This document shows positions 1 through 11,796 of a stretch of 64,000 nt of DNA, one piece after another (the first letter of the stretch is position 1; every line of letters starts with the position of its first letter). The notes under the pieces are model-generated. The model did no database searches, was not told the DNA's origin, and saw nothing but the letters and a program-made list of their open reading frames with translations. A program made the position numbers and the translations under genes. This stretch comes from Hymenopus coronatus. Taxonomy: Eukaryota > Arthropoda > Insecta > Mantodea > Hymenopodidae. The stretch spans positions 96,708,001 through 96,772,000 of the forward strand of contig CM060881.1 of the NCBI GenBank assembly GCA_030762935.1, in the 5' to 3' direction.

Positions 1-1168
1 ACATTTTAATTAAGGAATGCATTTTGGTAAGAGTTTATACTTTAGTTAAAATTAAATTAAAATTTTAATATATGCATTAATTAAAAATAAAGAAATTAAG
101 AAACAATAATTAAGGTTTATAATAACAATATATTTTTGTTTTCTTTTACTTATTATTACACAAATCCTTCTTTTAAATTCGACTAAACAAGCGAAAGAAA
201 GCAGAAAAGAATGATACTGACATGACGATTACTCATACTGCATGAGTATCAGGAACTATTTCCCCTACGAGTCCAACCCAATCATATAATCTCCCAAATA
301 AAAATATTATGCAGAACGTATAATAACAGTATTTTTCTCTACGGCACTTTCTTTTAAATGTATATGATAAGGTGGCCTCTTTCTTTCACTTATAAATTGA
401 AATCTTCGACAACGAAGATTCTTTAATGTTATTTGAATGAGGAGGTTAGATAGTAAGGCTGGTTGACACGTCACTGCTCTCGCCGCGCATCATCTGTTCC
501 TCCCTCATTTCCCATGAGCCGCTGCCGCCATGTGCAAGGGAGAAGGCAATAGTCACCTTCGTCACTCCCCCTTCCACAGCTAATTGAACTCGAGGACCTG
601 CTGCTAAAAATCCTTGCGCCAATTAACACGATTGGGTTTCTACTCTCTCCGTCTCTCTTTAGCTGCCATGTCCACTGGGGATTTGCCCTCTTTATTAACA
701 ACCAGCAGCCCCCAAGTTACAACAATCAGCTCTGCGCGCTGTTGACGGATCAAACCTGTATTATTATTGTATCGATTCACGGCTTCCGGCTGATGCATTT
801 TAGATTGAATTTTTTTTTCTCCTGCTCTCCTCCTAAGCGCAAGGATTAAATGAGATGTGAAAATTGCTTTGATGGGAGTAAAAATGTAGAGAAATTAACT
901 CTCGCATGCGCAATGAGCTTCTGGCACGGATAAAAAGAGCTTAGTGTTGGGAGGAAAAATTATTAGTCCAAGAACTTTTTGGTTACAAACGAGTTTCGGC
1001 TGTAGGAAAATTAGGTTTACATCAGCCAATAATGGGCTCGCTAGCGCTTTTCTTCTGTCGTTGGAGTAATTATGTACACCAGCTTTCAAAATTACTTTCC
1101 TATAAGAATTATTTGCGCACGTGCTTTTTACTTCCTAGGAAACAAACGTTTCGTCATATTTTGTCTTA
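1..1168. other. Unassigned; AT-rich flank with a GC-richer patch at about 471-780
   Basis: The first 470 bases are AT-rich with no recognisable gene. Positions 471-780 are clearly richer in G+C and complex in composition, with no convincing reading frame: a 76-codon minus-strand frame there has no recognisable domain. Such a patch could be a regulatory element or an old unrecognised repeat. I see nothing else. Confidence 0.4.
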
Positions 1169-1985
1169 TTACTTTCTTTTCTACTTGCCTATAGCAAGTG
1201 GAGGAAATATTGCATTCCACCTAAGAATTAGCGGAATAAAACTTTTGAATGAAGAAAAAGCAAGTTTAAAAACTGTCCGCGCGCACGTGCTATATATACA
1301 CAACCATACAACATGTATGTGTGTTTAAGTGTGTATCAGTCTGTGAAAAACAAATATCTGAAAAACGAGAAGTCATTTAAAAATACCAATGTTTGTATTT
1401 ATTTTAAGCATCTTTCAAGGATGCAACACATATGGTTTTCAAGAAAACTCCTCCAACCCAAAGCACCCATTATATATAAAAAAAAAAAAAAATGAACTTC
1501 TGTTTTTCTTATTTTACCAAAAAGTGCATATAACGATTTTGATTAAAATACCAAACGTTTAAGAAGTTTCGAACAGAACAAAATGTACGTCTTGAATTGT
1601 CGAGGAATAGTCAATTTTAAACAATTGCTTAGTTTCTAAACCCTAGGAGATATACAAAATTTTACTCTAGAAAAGTTTAGACCTCATTAAAGCAATTGGT
1701 TTATGTTAAGTAACATAATTGAGGCATAAATCATTTTGGGTTATTCTTTGTAACTGGTCTGAATTTTCAATATTTTCAAATAACCTACGGGTTATTTAAA
1801 AGTAATCACATAGCGACCTGTCTTAAAATTTTTTTAAAAGAAACGTATATTGCATTAACTTGTAGTATACTTCTTATAATTTCAACTAATGTCTAAATGG
1901 TAATGAAAGTTATCTCCATTCACTTTAAGTAGATGGAAGAATATGCTTTTGTAGAAGAGTGAATAGAGAAAGTAATACAAATGCA
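1169..1985 (+). mobile_element. R1 dispersed repeat, old near full-length copy
   Basis: This begins TTACTTTC, with a partly preserved hairpin (CTTGCCTATAGCAAG) and then ATTGCATTCCACC. It has the GTGTGTTTAAGTGTG tract, a degenerate form of CTCAAAAACGAAAAGT, GGATGCAACAC, GATTTTGATTAAAATACC and the terminal AATAGAGAAAGTAATAC. All R1 landmarks are in order but mutated, so this is one of the older copies. Confidence 0.7.
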
Positions 1986-3110
1986 ATATATATATATATT
2001 TTAATATTCAGATATGTTCATTAACACTTTTGACATAGCTCGGACAATGTTTAAAACCTTGAAAATCGGCTATCAGCCTTATGATTAATCTTTCCGTTAA
2101 TTCTGGTGCAAATTACCTCAAAACGGACTGGTAAACGAAAAAGATAATATAACGCAAATACATTTATAAGTTTTAAATAATATAAATAAACTGCTATTTT
2201 CTTCAGAAAGAAAAAAATGTTAACATTTCAAAAAATCAGTTTTTATAAGTTACATCTTTTTCGAAGAGAATCCTTCAAGGGTATTATTGAAAATCATGGA
2301 AGTGCTTTAATATATCAACTTAAAAATAGGATGATTAATATTAGTATCTGAAATTAGGGCTGAAATTTTTGAATCTCAGTGTACAGTAATTAGTATACTA
2401 CAAAATTCTCACTTTTCTTTTCGTATGGTAATATATGTTTATTCTCTCATGGAATGTATGTATCCAAATTGAAAACAGTAAATATAGTTTTTTTCTCTTG
2501 AAATTGTCATGTTTTAATTTTTTTTTCAAAATAGTCTTAAGTTATTAAACTCGTCTGTAAAGCATTTCACAATAAAATCGAGATTAGTTTAATGATTTAT
2601 GCCCATATGCATATCGACGTAGCATATTGTAAAAACATATTTTATTTTATCATCATTTTTAAAAGATAGCTATTTGTATTTTCTATCTTCAAATCGACAG
2701 AACTTCACACATCGTTTTGAACCTTATCAGATAGCTAATGACTTGAAGCTGCATAGTCAGACTCAGGGTCTGAAACTTTTATAAAATCCACCATCATTTA
2801 TAGCAACTTTCTATTCTTAAACATAATTTCTTTGACATAAATTCGTATAGGGTAAAATAGCTTAATATTTTACGTTTATATAATTAACTGGAAAAGAACA
2901 AATGTCTGCGAAACTGAGATCAAATATTTTCATCTCATAAGTGCTAGGAAGTGTAAAAAATCCAAAATTTGTTTTGAATTATTGCTGTTTATTATCTAAA
3001 TCGAAGTAAAAATCAGGAAACGGTAGATATTTTCCCGCAAGTCAGTTGACGAGAAAATTAAGATACTAAGAGTTCCAATCATAGACCCTTTGTTTCAAAA
3101 GATGACTGCC
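1986..3110. other. Unassigned AT-rich DNA
   Basis: This is about 1.1 kb of AT-rich sequence with a short (TA)n run near 1986-2000. No reading frame of note and no recognised repeat family was seen. Confidence 0.4.
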
Positions 3111-3500
3111 GTAACGGGTGAGGCTCGCATTTGGTAGGTCCCAAATTCGATTCAAGCTGCGACGGCATTCTGACCCTGGGATTTTACGTGGCTTACTCGG
3201 GATGGTATGAAAACTCCGAGTTGGTTACCCTTCACACTGTGCATTATTATTTTTCATCTGATTTGGCTTGTAGGACCAGGCTGCGACGGTTGGTCTGTTG
3301 TGGAAAAACGGTAGAATTTGCCCTATGGGGCGAAAGTGACCCTTCCCGCCTGGGAATTTGGTCTACACCCCAATCTTCAGGTTCTGGGTGCGTAAAACAG
3401 AACTGGCAGGTGTCAGGATTCCTCTCATGTCGGAATCGTCCTTGCTGTGTACATCGTCGAAAGGATCTATGCAGTTGCGCTTCAGGTTTCCCCTCCATTC
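3110..3500 (+). mobile_element. Possible tRNA-derived SINE
   Basis: GC-richer than its flanks. Near the start it carries a tRNA-like head (GTGAGGCTCGCATTTGGTAG) with a B-box-like motif, CAAATTCGATTCAA, at about 3147. A motif of the type CTGCGACGG occurs twice (about 3159 and 3281), hinting at a dimeric structure. Open frames of 141 and 83 codons on opposite strands overlap here and have no recognisable domain, so I treat them as chance frames in the repeat. Confidence 0.4.
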
Positions 3501-3988
3501 TCCTAGGAGTCAGGTTGGAAGCACAAATAATCCATCATGGCCTACATACGTTTTAGGAAAAACCTCTTAACTCATTTTCAAACTGAGCTTTTATTAATTC
3601 TGAAGAAAAAGGGGGTTTAGACTTACCAGTAATCAAAACAGCTTACAATCGTACATTATTATCATCATTTAATAACGAGGCAATCTCTCAATCTTTGATG
3701 CTGAGATTTTTTGTAAATGTACACTCTCTGTGCCTTTATAAATGCAAAATTACCATATACCAACATGAGCTATATTGGAAAGGTTTACGCCGTAGACGGG
3801 ATTTTTAACACAGAGGTCCTGGTCCATCCAGTTGCTCTAAGCATTGAACTAGCTTGGCAATATTAAATTCCCCAACTGATTTGCAGTTCCGAGAAACTAC
3901 AAAGAGATCTCAAATTATTTTTAGATGACGTTCCCCAATGGCGATTTACAATTTCGTACTTTATGGACAATTTAGTACGTATCAGTAT

Positions 3989-4147
3989 TTTTCATGGTAG
4001 TTCCGTGGAGAATGGATGGATGGAGATAGGAGATCCGTTGTACAAATCCAGTCTATGGCATTGAATCTTCCAGTCTGGCTCTACCTCTCCAGCTCCTGTT
4101 CTACACCCGCTAGTGTGGAAGAAACAATAACAATATGAGCCTATTAT
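3989..4147 (+). mobile_element. S2 family tRNA-derived SINE
   Basis: Head TTTTCATGGTAGTTCCGTGG resembles a tRNA A box. AGGAGATCCGTTGTACAAATC holds a decayed B box, and the body reads TGGCATTGAATCTTCCAGTC then TGGCTCTACCT. The same order of motifs is found at 23571 and 50270. It runs directly into the left end of an R1 copy at about 4148. Confidence 0.6.
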
Positions 4148-5000
4148 TACTTTCTCTGTACGTACTATTTGCATAGTGTATAGAGAAGGTATTGCACTCC
4201 ACCCAAAAATTCGTTTAGGGTCCCCTGTATCAAAAAAAAAAAAAAAAGCATTTTCAAAAAAAGGTCCGTGTATGTGTGTGTATGTCCGTGTGTCTGTGAA
4301 CACGATAACTCAAAAACGAAAAATCAGTAAAATATCAAACTTGGTAATTAGGTTTAGTATCTTCCAGGGATGCAACATGTAGATTTGAAAAAAATTCCCC
4401 CACCCCAAAGTACCCTTTACATGGAACATTTTTCGAAAATTTTGATTTTCTTAAAAATGATTCTAACGATTTTGATTAAAATATCGTATATTAAAGATAT
4501 TTACTGACAAATAAAATGTATATCTTCAATTTTCTGGGAATAGCCTCTGAAGCTAACTTTATTCTGGGCGAAATTTACGGAATTTTGCATAGCTCCTAAA
4601 CCGTAAGAGATACATAAAAACGTACTACACAAAAATGTAGAGCACGTTAAAACACACCATTTATGTTATATACATTTTTTTCATGGAGTTGATCGTTTTT
4701 TTTTTTTTGTTTTTTTTTTTTTAGATATTCCTTGTTTTTGGTTTCAGCTTTAAAAAAGAAACTTTTCTCATACAGAAATTTGTCAACTCCTCTCCATACA
4801 AACAAAGGAACTTCAGTCACATAGCAACCAGATTTTGACTATCACTTTAACCTATGTTACTCCCTTATTTCGCTTCTACTTTTAAGGAAGCAAGTTAGAA
4901 GATTATTTCTGCGTGAAGTAAATAGGAGCATAAGCTTTCTAACAATGATTTGTTGCAGAGATGTAGAAAAATGGAATGTGAATGGAACACATCAGATTCT
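4148..5000 (+). mobile_element. R1 dispersed repeat, full-length copy
   Basis: The copy starts at ACTTTCTCTGTACG and the palindromic left end, then GAGAAGGTATTGCACTCCAC. It has the GT tract at about 4268-4292, CTCAAAAACGAAAAATCAG, GGATGCAAC, GATTTTGATTAAAATATCG and AATTTTCTGGGAATAGCCTC, and ends GAATGGAACACATCAGATTC. It is non-coding: the frames it contains recur in other copies only because the DNA does. Confidence 0.85.
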
Positions 5001-5454
5001 TTTCTACTTATCTAAAATAGAGCTATACCAAACCATAATAACTCTTAAACCAACTTTTTGACAAAGAGAGAGCCAATCTATAAAATGACATTTGTGTTGA
5101 TTAGGTAAACAAAGAGACAGTACTCTTCCTAATGTAGATGGCGTGTTTCCCTGATCAGATACGTACACCCTTTAACCAAATGTGACAGACCCTGACGCAG
5201 ATGTTCCCTTAATAGCTCATTTAGTAGCAGTAATGACCTAAATCCATTTAACTTGCAGCAGATGCCAGACCTACTGCGGGTAATTTACCTCAAGCCAAAA
5301 TTTAATTTGTGATATCATCTCCAAAATTCTCAAGACTAGCGTTACGTCATTGTTTAATGTATGAGTTACAGAATGTATTTTATCTTATGTGTTTTGTGTT
5401 TAAGACAGTACAGTTTTATTTGAGAAACGATATCTATACAATTCAAACAACTTT
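5001..5454. other. Unassigned
   Basis: This is a stretch of 450 bp between two R1 copies with no recognised repeat or credible coding frame. Confidence 0.4.
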
Positions 5455-5998
5455 TACTTTCTGTACACGTATGTACATACAATGTACATAGTAGCTAGAG
5501 AAGGTATTGAATTCCACCCAAAATTTTGATGTCGAGCTTTCACCTGAAATATATGTTTTGAGGTCCCTTGAGTCCGAAAAAAAGTATTTTATGAAAAATG
5601 TACATGTGTGTATGTTTGGGTCCTTGTGCGTATGTGTGTGTCTGTGGACAGCATACCTCAAAAACGAAAAGTCTGTTAAATACCAAATTTGATATTTAAG
5701 TTCAGTTTCTTCCAAGGATGCGATACAAAGCTTTTGAAGAAAATCCCCTCCCCCATCCACACACTTGGATATTTTTCGAAAATTGTTATTTTCTCGAAAT
5801 TGCTCTAAAGGTTTTGATTAAAATACCGCATATTGAAAATATTCACATCATAAATAAAATGTTTAATTCGAATTTTCTGGGAATAGCATCTTAAGAACCC
5901 CTTATACTGGTCGAGTTTTGCAGAATTTGCATGACAGTTAAGCAGTAAGAGAAAGGCAAAAAATACTACACAAAAAATGTAGTTCTCGTTAAAACATA
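5455..5998 (+). mobile_element. R1 dispersed repeat, 3'-truncated copy
   Basis: Left end TACTTTCTGTACACG with the palindrome around ATGTACATAC, then GAGAAGGTATTGAATTCCAC, TTTCACCTGAAATATATG, GT tract, CTCAAAAACGAAAAGTC and GGATGCGATAC. It breaks off after CTCGTTAAAACATAT, where mariner-derived sequence begins. Confidence 0.8.
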
Positions 5999-6665
5999 TA
6001 TAATACTGTGATAGTGTTCAGTGAACATCAGCTACAGGTTTGCACCAGCGTGGAGCATAGGAGTGCATAGATTTTTGTGCGCAGAAGGGCTGAAACCAAT
6101 CGAAGTTCACTGTCGAATGTTAGTACAATATGGCGAAAGTTGTTTGAGTCGACACAAGTGTATGAGTGGGCATTTCCACTACTCAAACGAGGAGTTCCAA
6201 AACCAAAGTTGGTGCAAATTGAAAGTGTTGTTAAGGAGTTTTGGGGGTCATAATTCTGAACGTTACATGCCGAGAACTCAAAACACGTACGCAAACCTTT
6301 TGTATCAAAATGTGAAACAAAGAATTTTGAGGAAGTGGCGTGTACTGATGTCCAGTGGCGTACTGTAACTGTATGAAAACACAAGGCCACACACTGCTAG
6401 AGTCACATTAGAAACAATCAAAGACCTGAAGTTCGTTTGCTTGTCCGGATTTGGCAACTTCAGATTATCACATGTTTAACCCACTGAAAGAAGCTCTGAT
6501 TATGCACAACGCCCCAAGAATTCTTTTCACGTGGAATTGAGAAGCTTGTCCAGCGCGGGCATAAGTGCATAGAACTTTGTGGGGATTACGTTGACAGATA
6601 ATAACTGTCGTATTCCATTCTCGTAATAAAAAGAAATTAAAAGAAATAATATCGGTTTTTATTGA
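5999..6665 (+). mobile_element. Mariner transposon relic, internally deleted, degenerate transposase
   Basis: Cut-and-paste DNA transposon of the mariner family. Around 6085-6170 the frame gives GLKPIEVHCRMLVQYGESCL, the N-terminal helix-turn-helix of mariner transposase. At about 6320-6440 the frame gives SSGVL, a stop, then YENTRPHTARVTLETI, which matches the HDNARPHTA motif but with the catalytic Asp replaced by Glu. Next (other frame) PDLATSDYHMFNPLKEAL holds the third catalytic Asp. The C-terminus 6518-6601 reads EFFSRGIEKLVQRGHKCIEL and ends CGDYVDR-stop. The right end, near TTTTTATTGAATGACCCTTG, resembles a mariner terminal repeat; no matching left terminal repeat was seen. The block with the first catalytic Asp is missing between the HTH and about 6250. 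It cannot be active. Confidence 0.85.
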
Positions 6666-6984
6666 ATGACCCTTGTAATTTAATCTGAGTGTCTTTCCTT
6701 GTCTTGTTATTCATTGTTCTACTAATGGTCACGCATATATCATTAAATTTGTAAACTTTGTGATCAATATCTTTTTCACAAGTATAAGATATATACCTAA
6801 CAGCTCGGAAAATTAGAAGTATTAACTTGTTCTATAATATGATCTACTGTAACTTTTGATCTCACAGTCCTTTTACCTACAAATGCCATCACATAAATGT
6901 TAGCAGCCTGTTAGAAACTCTATAACAATATAAACACAAATGGTGGGAATACGTATAATGCATGAGCCAAGATAAGACTTCCGA
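6666..6984. other. Unassigned
   Basis: AT-rich spacer of about 320 bp between the mariner and LINE relics. No feature was recognised. Confidence 0.4.
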
Positions 6985-7950
6985 AGGCAATTCTTCAAAA
7001 AGGAGTATTGGCCAACCAGCAAAAAGATGTTTACAACAAATAAAGGAACCGCAACGGGCTTAAACCTAACGCTTGAACAAATTCCACAAGTGGACAGCTG
7101 CTAATATTTGGGAGTGTGCTTATCAAGAAATATCGGATGGCAGGGTCAGATAATTCTACATCTAGGAAAGGGTGGAGGACATTGCACTTCATAATGAGAA
7201 TACTGAAAAAGGGGAGCGCAAAGGCCAGGGACATTGCCTGCAAGTTCTTAGTGCGGCGGGATGGAATATGGAGTAGCATCCAAAAGGGTTAATCAACTGA
7301 TTCGCTGGAAAGGATGCGGAGAAGGGCTATAAAATTCATAAGAGAGTTAAAGATTTCGCGCATACTAGAGGCGAAGAGAATAAATGGAAGCCGCTAAAAG
7401 TTAGGCGAAAAAAGACATAGGTTAGTCACACTATTTAAAGCTTATGCTGGTTTAGAAAGAGGTTAGAAAACCCGGCATACTAGGACGAAATGATCATTTG
7501 TATAAAATTAGAGTAGAAGGTACAGAAACGACGTAGAAAATTTTTCTTTTGTTAATATATACATAGCATTGAACTATTGAATGAATTACTTCAGCAGGGT
7601 TGCTCTCTGACCTTAAAGATATTTAGGGGTAATTTAAAGAGAATAAATGTTAGATAATTAAAGTAAATTTTGTGAATTAATTAATGATCTCAAAAACTGT
7701 ATTAATGCTGTAACATTAGTCATATTAACTATTTATAACCATATTGGTAACTGACGTAGGTATTGTTATGCTGACTAATAAGTAGTTAGGTATTTCAAAA
7801 CCATGTATATATAGTATGTTGTATTACTATTATTAATTTGTATTTACTATTATTAATTGTAAGATTTTATCCTAAGTGAATATTGTACATTTAACTCTGC
7901 CACCGGGCAGTACCCAATTGCAGAGAATAAATAGATACATAACACACACA
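6985..7950 (+). pseudogene. Non-LTR retrotransposon relic, reverse transcriptase C-terminal region and 3' tail
   Basis: The + strand around 7105 reads YLGVCLSRNIGWQGQ, the YLGV motif that follows the palm domain in non-LTR reverse transcriptases. At 7302-7360 it reads LERMRRRAIKFIRELKI, the usual LERVQRRA-type motif. Further on come LVTLFKAYAGLERG and, at about 7525-7560, YRNDVENFSFVN, similar to the ends of such proteins. Several stops and frameshifts interrupt it. The 3' end has CTCTGCCACCGGGCAGTACC and then AGAATAAATAGATAC, a tail typical of insect LINE elements. The clade (CR1, Jockey or I-like) was not determined. A minus-strand 82-codon frame is a shadow. Confidence 0.75.
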
Positions 7951-8324
7951 CATACACAGACATCCTATCTTGTCTTATTCTATATTAAAGAAGTCTATCA
8001 ACAGTTTTTGCTTTAATATGTTTCATCCTTTTATTCTTATTTTCTCAATCGTTTTTCACAAATACTTGTTTACATTTAGTGCTCTTTCAGTGGACAATGC
8101 ACTGACTCGCATTTTTGAGAGTCAATGTTTTCATTTTTTCTATAGAGCATGTGGCAGGCAAGTATTATGTTAGAAATAGCCAGGAGTACATCTCCATCGC
8201 TTGCCCCATCCCTAAAGCCCGCAGTCACCGACAAAGACTGGCATCAAACCCTCCCGCTGAACTGCCCAATCAAGACATCAATGAAGATGAACTGTAAGGG
8301 AAGGGAGGGAGTGAGGCAGGGAGC

Positions 8325-8560
8325 GAAAAAAGTCACACGAACTTCCCTACACGCTTCTCGGGTTTCAACACAAAAGAGCAGGGGACCCATCTTGCTTGCA
8401 TTCGGTCTATGATTCTATTAGCTTTTAATCGCAATAATATCATTATCATGTCTTTTGTTGCTTACCATGGGTAATGTTGCGCCAGGGTGAAAGGAAATCT
8501 GGGCAGTCCATTTTGCATTAGTGAGATTGGGTTTCGTTGCTAAGGATGGTAAGTACCAGG
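8325..8560 (+). repeat. Diverged duplicated module, copy A
   Basis: GC-richer segment with collinear similarity to 10645-10865. Shared motifs in order are ACTTCCCT, GGTTTCA, CTCATCTTG or CCATCTTG, a 22-bp core at 8417-8438 and GGAAATCTGG. The core differs by one base from the one at 10731-10752. Function is unknown; it may be an old transposon fragment or a duplicated regulatory element. Confidence 0.6.
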
Positions 8561-8676
8561 GAGTCGGGGAGAGGAATGTTTAAATTATATATAAATTACC
8601 TTCTTACGTTGTTCTTTTAAGGTAAAAATGTCTTATATATCATATAACGATGTTATCTTATAGTTTAGCAGTTATA

Positions 8677-9412
8677 CAAAAAAAAAAAATCTGATGTGTT
8701 CCATTCACATGTGTTTAGCTGTTTCACATACTAATTTCTTTACAACAGCTTATTTTTTTATATTCATCACGCTATAGGTGATAAACTTAAGCAGAATTAC
8801 TGTTATTACTTAAGTCCATATAAATAAAAGGGAAAATAAGGGAATACACCAGGCTAAAGAAAAAATCAAATCTTTTAAAAGCTCTTCGCTATGCGAAACA
8901 AGAGAAATTCGGTTCTCTTTTGCATCCCTGGTAGCACAATAAAAGAGATGTAATGAAAGTTGATTTCCCGCTTGAGAAAAGTAAGAGTTTAAAATGGAAA
9001 CCAATAACAAGGAATATCTTGGAAACAGTTTACTCAGCGAAAAAAATGTATATTATATAAATTATGTGTTTCAACGAGATGTATATTTTTTGTGTAGTAA
9101 GTTTTTGTCCATTTCTTACGGTTTACCTCTTACACAAGAGTCATCCAAAATGAAGAGGACTTCAAAGCTTTACCTAAAAAAATTGAAGATATACAGCTCC
9201 TTTGTCATTAAACTAATTAAACAAATGGTATTCTAACCAAAATTGTTAGCTACATTTTTGAGAAAATAAAACTTTTTAAAAAATATTCTATGTAAGGAGT
9301 AGGATGAGTATTTTTTCTTTGAAATCTTCGTGTTGCATCCTTGGAAGACCTTCATGTTAAACACAAAGTTTGGCATTTAACGGAATTTTCGTTTTTGAGC
9401 TATGATCAAAAC
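8677..9412 (-). mobile_element. R1 dispersed repeat, copy lacking its left end
   Basis: Read on + it opens with A-rich AATCTGATGTGTTCCATTC (the R1 right end reversed) and continues through GGAATACACCAGGCTAAAG to GTTTTTGAGCTATG. It then stops, without the GT tract or palindromic end. The next unit starts at once and is unusually similar to it. Confidence 0.8.
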
Positions 9413-10222
9413 ATGAACATTAGCATAATTGGTTTTATTACTTGAGTTTATATATAGGTAAAATGGAAAATAAGGGAATACACCAGGCTAAAGGAAAACC
9501 AAATCTTTTTAAAGCTCTTCACTATGCAAAACAAGAGGAATTCGGTTCTCCTTTGCATTCCCGGTAGTAAAACAAAAGAGATGAAACGAAAGTTGACTTC
9601 CCGCTTGAGAAAAGTAAGAGATTAAAATGAAACCAATAACAAGGAATATCCTGGAAAAAGTTTACTCAACGAAAATATGTATAGTATATAGATTGGGTGT
9701 TTTAACGAGAAACATATTTTTGTATTGTAAATTTTTGTCTATTTCTTAGGTTTACCAGTTGCACAAAGTCATCCAGAATGAAGAGGACTTCACAGTCTTT
9801 TCATAAAAAATTCAAGATGTACGTTTCATTTTTCATAAAATAATTAAACAAAGGGTATTCTAATCAAAATTGTTTGCGCCATTTTGAGAAAATAAAATTT
9901 TTCAAAAAATATTCTATGTAAAGAGTAAGTCATGACGAGTTTTTTTTTTTTTATTTTTTTTTTATTTTCTTTTTTTTAAATCTTTGTGTCGCATCCTCGG
10001 AAAACCTTCAACTTAAACACCAGATTTGGAATTAACAGACTTTTGGTTACTCTGCTATGCTACCCACAAACACACACACCCACACACATGGACATTTTTG
10101 TTATCCAGAGGTCTCAAAATATGTATTTCCGGTGAAATCTCGGCATCGGATTTTTAGGTGGAAACCAATACCTTCTCTATCTACTACGTACATTGTACAT
10201 ATGTACTAGAGAAAGTAAATAT
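9413..10222 (-). mobile_element. R1 dispersed repeat, copy lacking its right end; tandem with the previous copy
   Basis: Starts at an internal point (ACATTAGCATAATTGG) and runs to the complete left end at CTACGTACATTGTACATATG and TAGAGAAAGTAAAT. The segment AATAAGGGAATACACCAGGC to CCCGCTTGAGAAAAGTAAGA is nearly the same as in the preceding copy, much closer than either is to other R1 copies. That points to local duplication. A T-rich slippage tract sits at about 9940-9980. Confidence 0.8.
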
Positions 10223-10640
10223 GCAATATTCCTTCCGATTGAAGAGGTTTTCATAGGTTACCCTCAGAAATTTAATAGTTATGTAAATAATTTAACCATA
10301 CCTATATATGTACAAACAAGATAAATAATATAAGCCCTTTTTTATATAAGATTATGTACTATGCATTTTCGAGATATTCCATTTTATTTTATTAGTTCGA
10401 ATATTTTATAAGTTTTAAAGTGCTGTCGCTAATTGGTTGCTTCTCCCTATGTTAAGGAAAGAGTATGAAATTTCGGGGCAACATATAGGGGCTAGCATAC
10501 ATTTACGCAGTTTTCTAAATTTTGCACGAATTCTCTTATGTAAGTGATTCCCAATTGGAATATAGCATACTGGCCTGTAGCTGCGTGGTGTTGGGAACAG
10601 ATGAACAACAATACAAAAAAAAAAAAAAAAAATCAAACGA
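10223..10640. other. Unassigned
   Basis: AT-rich spacer ending in a poly-A run (about 10615-10632) just before module B. No gene was seen. Confidence 0.4.
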
Positions 10641-10644
10641 CGGC

Positions 10645-10865
10645 TGCCCGGCCGGCACTTCCCTCATGACGTCTCAGGTTTCACCAAAACGAACCCTCAT
10701 CTTGTTCGGGCACATTGCAGCCGTAATCCCATTAGATTTTAATCGCAATAATGCCAGTGGATTTACGATACACTTCCCTTTTCTGTTGCGGTGAGAGAGA
10801 GGGTGGAAATCTGGCCGGTAAATTTTGTGCCTGTCGCTTGTTTTGGCAACGCTGTACAGTGGATT
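10645..10865 (+). repeat. Diverged duplicated module, copy B
   Basis: Partner of 8325-8560; the 22-bp core is at 10731-10752 (21 of 22 identical) and begins ATTAGATTTTAATCG. It lies after a 17-base A run, which would fit a retrotransposed or A-tailed neighbour. Short frames crossing it on both strands show no domain. Confidence 0.6.
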
Positions 10866-11348
10866 TTTGCCGTTCTCTATCTTGCTAATAGCACGCACGC
10901 CATTACACTAATGCCCTACTGTAGAAACACGGCTACAAATTCAGATCAAGGCATTTCGATTCTAATAAACGGGTTTTGCAATAACGGTAACTGGGAGAGC
11001 TGTGCCAGCTGCAACAACGGCACAAGTGACATATGCAATACAAGATAACTCATAGGCCGCTGCTTATAAATCTGCCTGTTTTTTTTTAGGTTCGGACAAA
11101 CAAAATATATATGTTTAACATGATTTTCTTTACCATTGTTTGACAAACTATTCTAACGACACTCATTCTTCTATCTACTTCATTACCTATATTTTATTTT
11201 TAAACATAACCAGGGTTATTAGGAATATCTTTATAACAATCTCAAATCATACTGAATTAGATCAACGTGGTCCCCTAATTGGACATAATCAAATTTATAA
11301 TGTGATTGTTACTGAACACTGGATATGGCCCAAATGTTATAGGCCCGG
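10866..11348. other. Unassigned; includes an E-box palindrome
   Basis: No repeat or gene is recognised. A GCCAGCTGC palindrome (E-box CAGCTG at 11006-11011) lies in a GC-richer part. A single E-box has no weight by itself. Confidence 0.3.
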
Positions 11349-11490
11349 AGGGAATAAGGGAATACACCAGTATAAAGTAATAACCAAATCTTTTAAGAGC
11401 TGGTAGCTATGACATTGCATGTTATCCGTTTTATTTGCATAATTGGGAAACAAAGAGAATGACTTCTCAATTGAGAAAAATACAACTATT
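11349..11490 (-). mobile_element. R1 fragment
   Basis: Reads AATAAGGGAATACACCAG, AACCAAATCTTTTAAGAGCT and AATTGAGAAAAATAC, which match the right third of R1 in reverse orientation. Both ends are missing. Confidence 0.7.
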
Positions 11491-11796
11491 TGGAAAGTCA
11501 AATGAATAATGAATATAATGAATATTCAACCCAAAGTTCGGTCAATGGCCGGGACGGAATTGTGGGAGAAACTACAACCCGGCCTCGTTGTCCAGGCAAG
11601 GATGGCACCGCAGCAGTGTTGCATTTCCCTTCCGCGGGATGGTGATTATGGACAAACACCCAGTTCTCTCAGCGGAAAAGAGAAATTCCCACCCTGGTAA
11701 GGGAACCGAACCTAGATGCCCCGTACCAAAGGCAGAAGCGCAACCAATACACTACCAGAACAAACTAGCAATTTCATATAGGTAAGGTGTATATTG

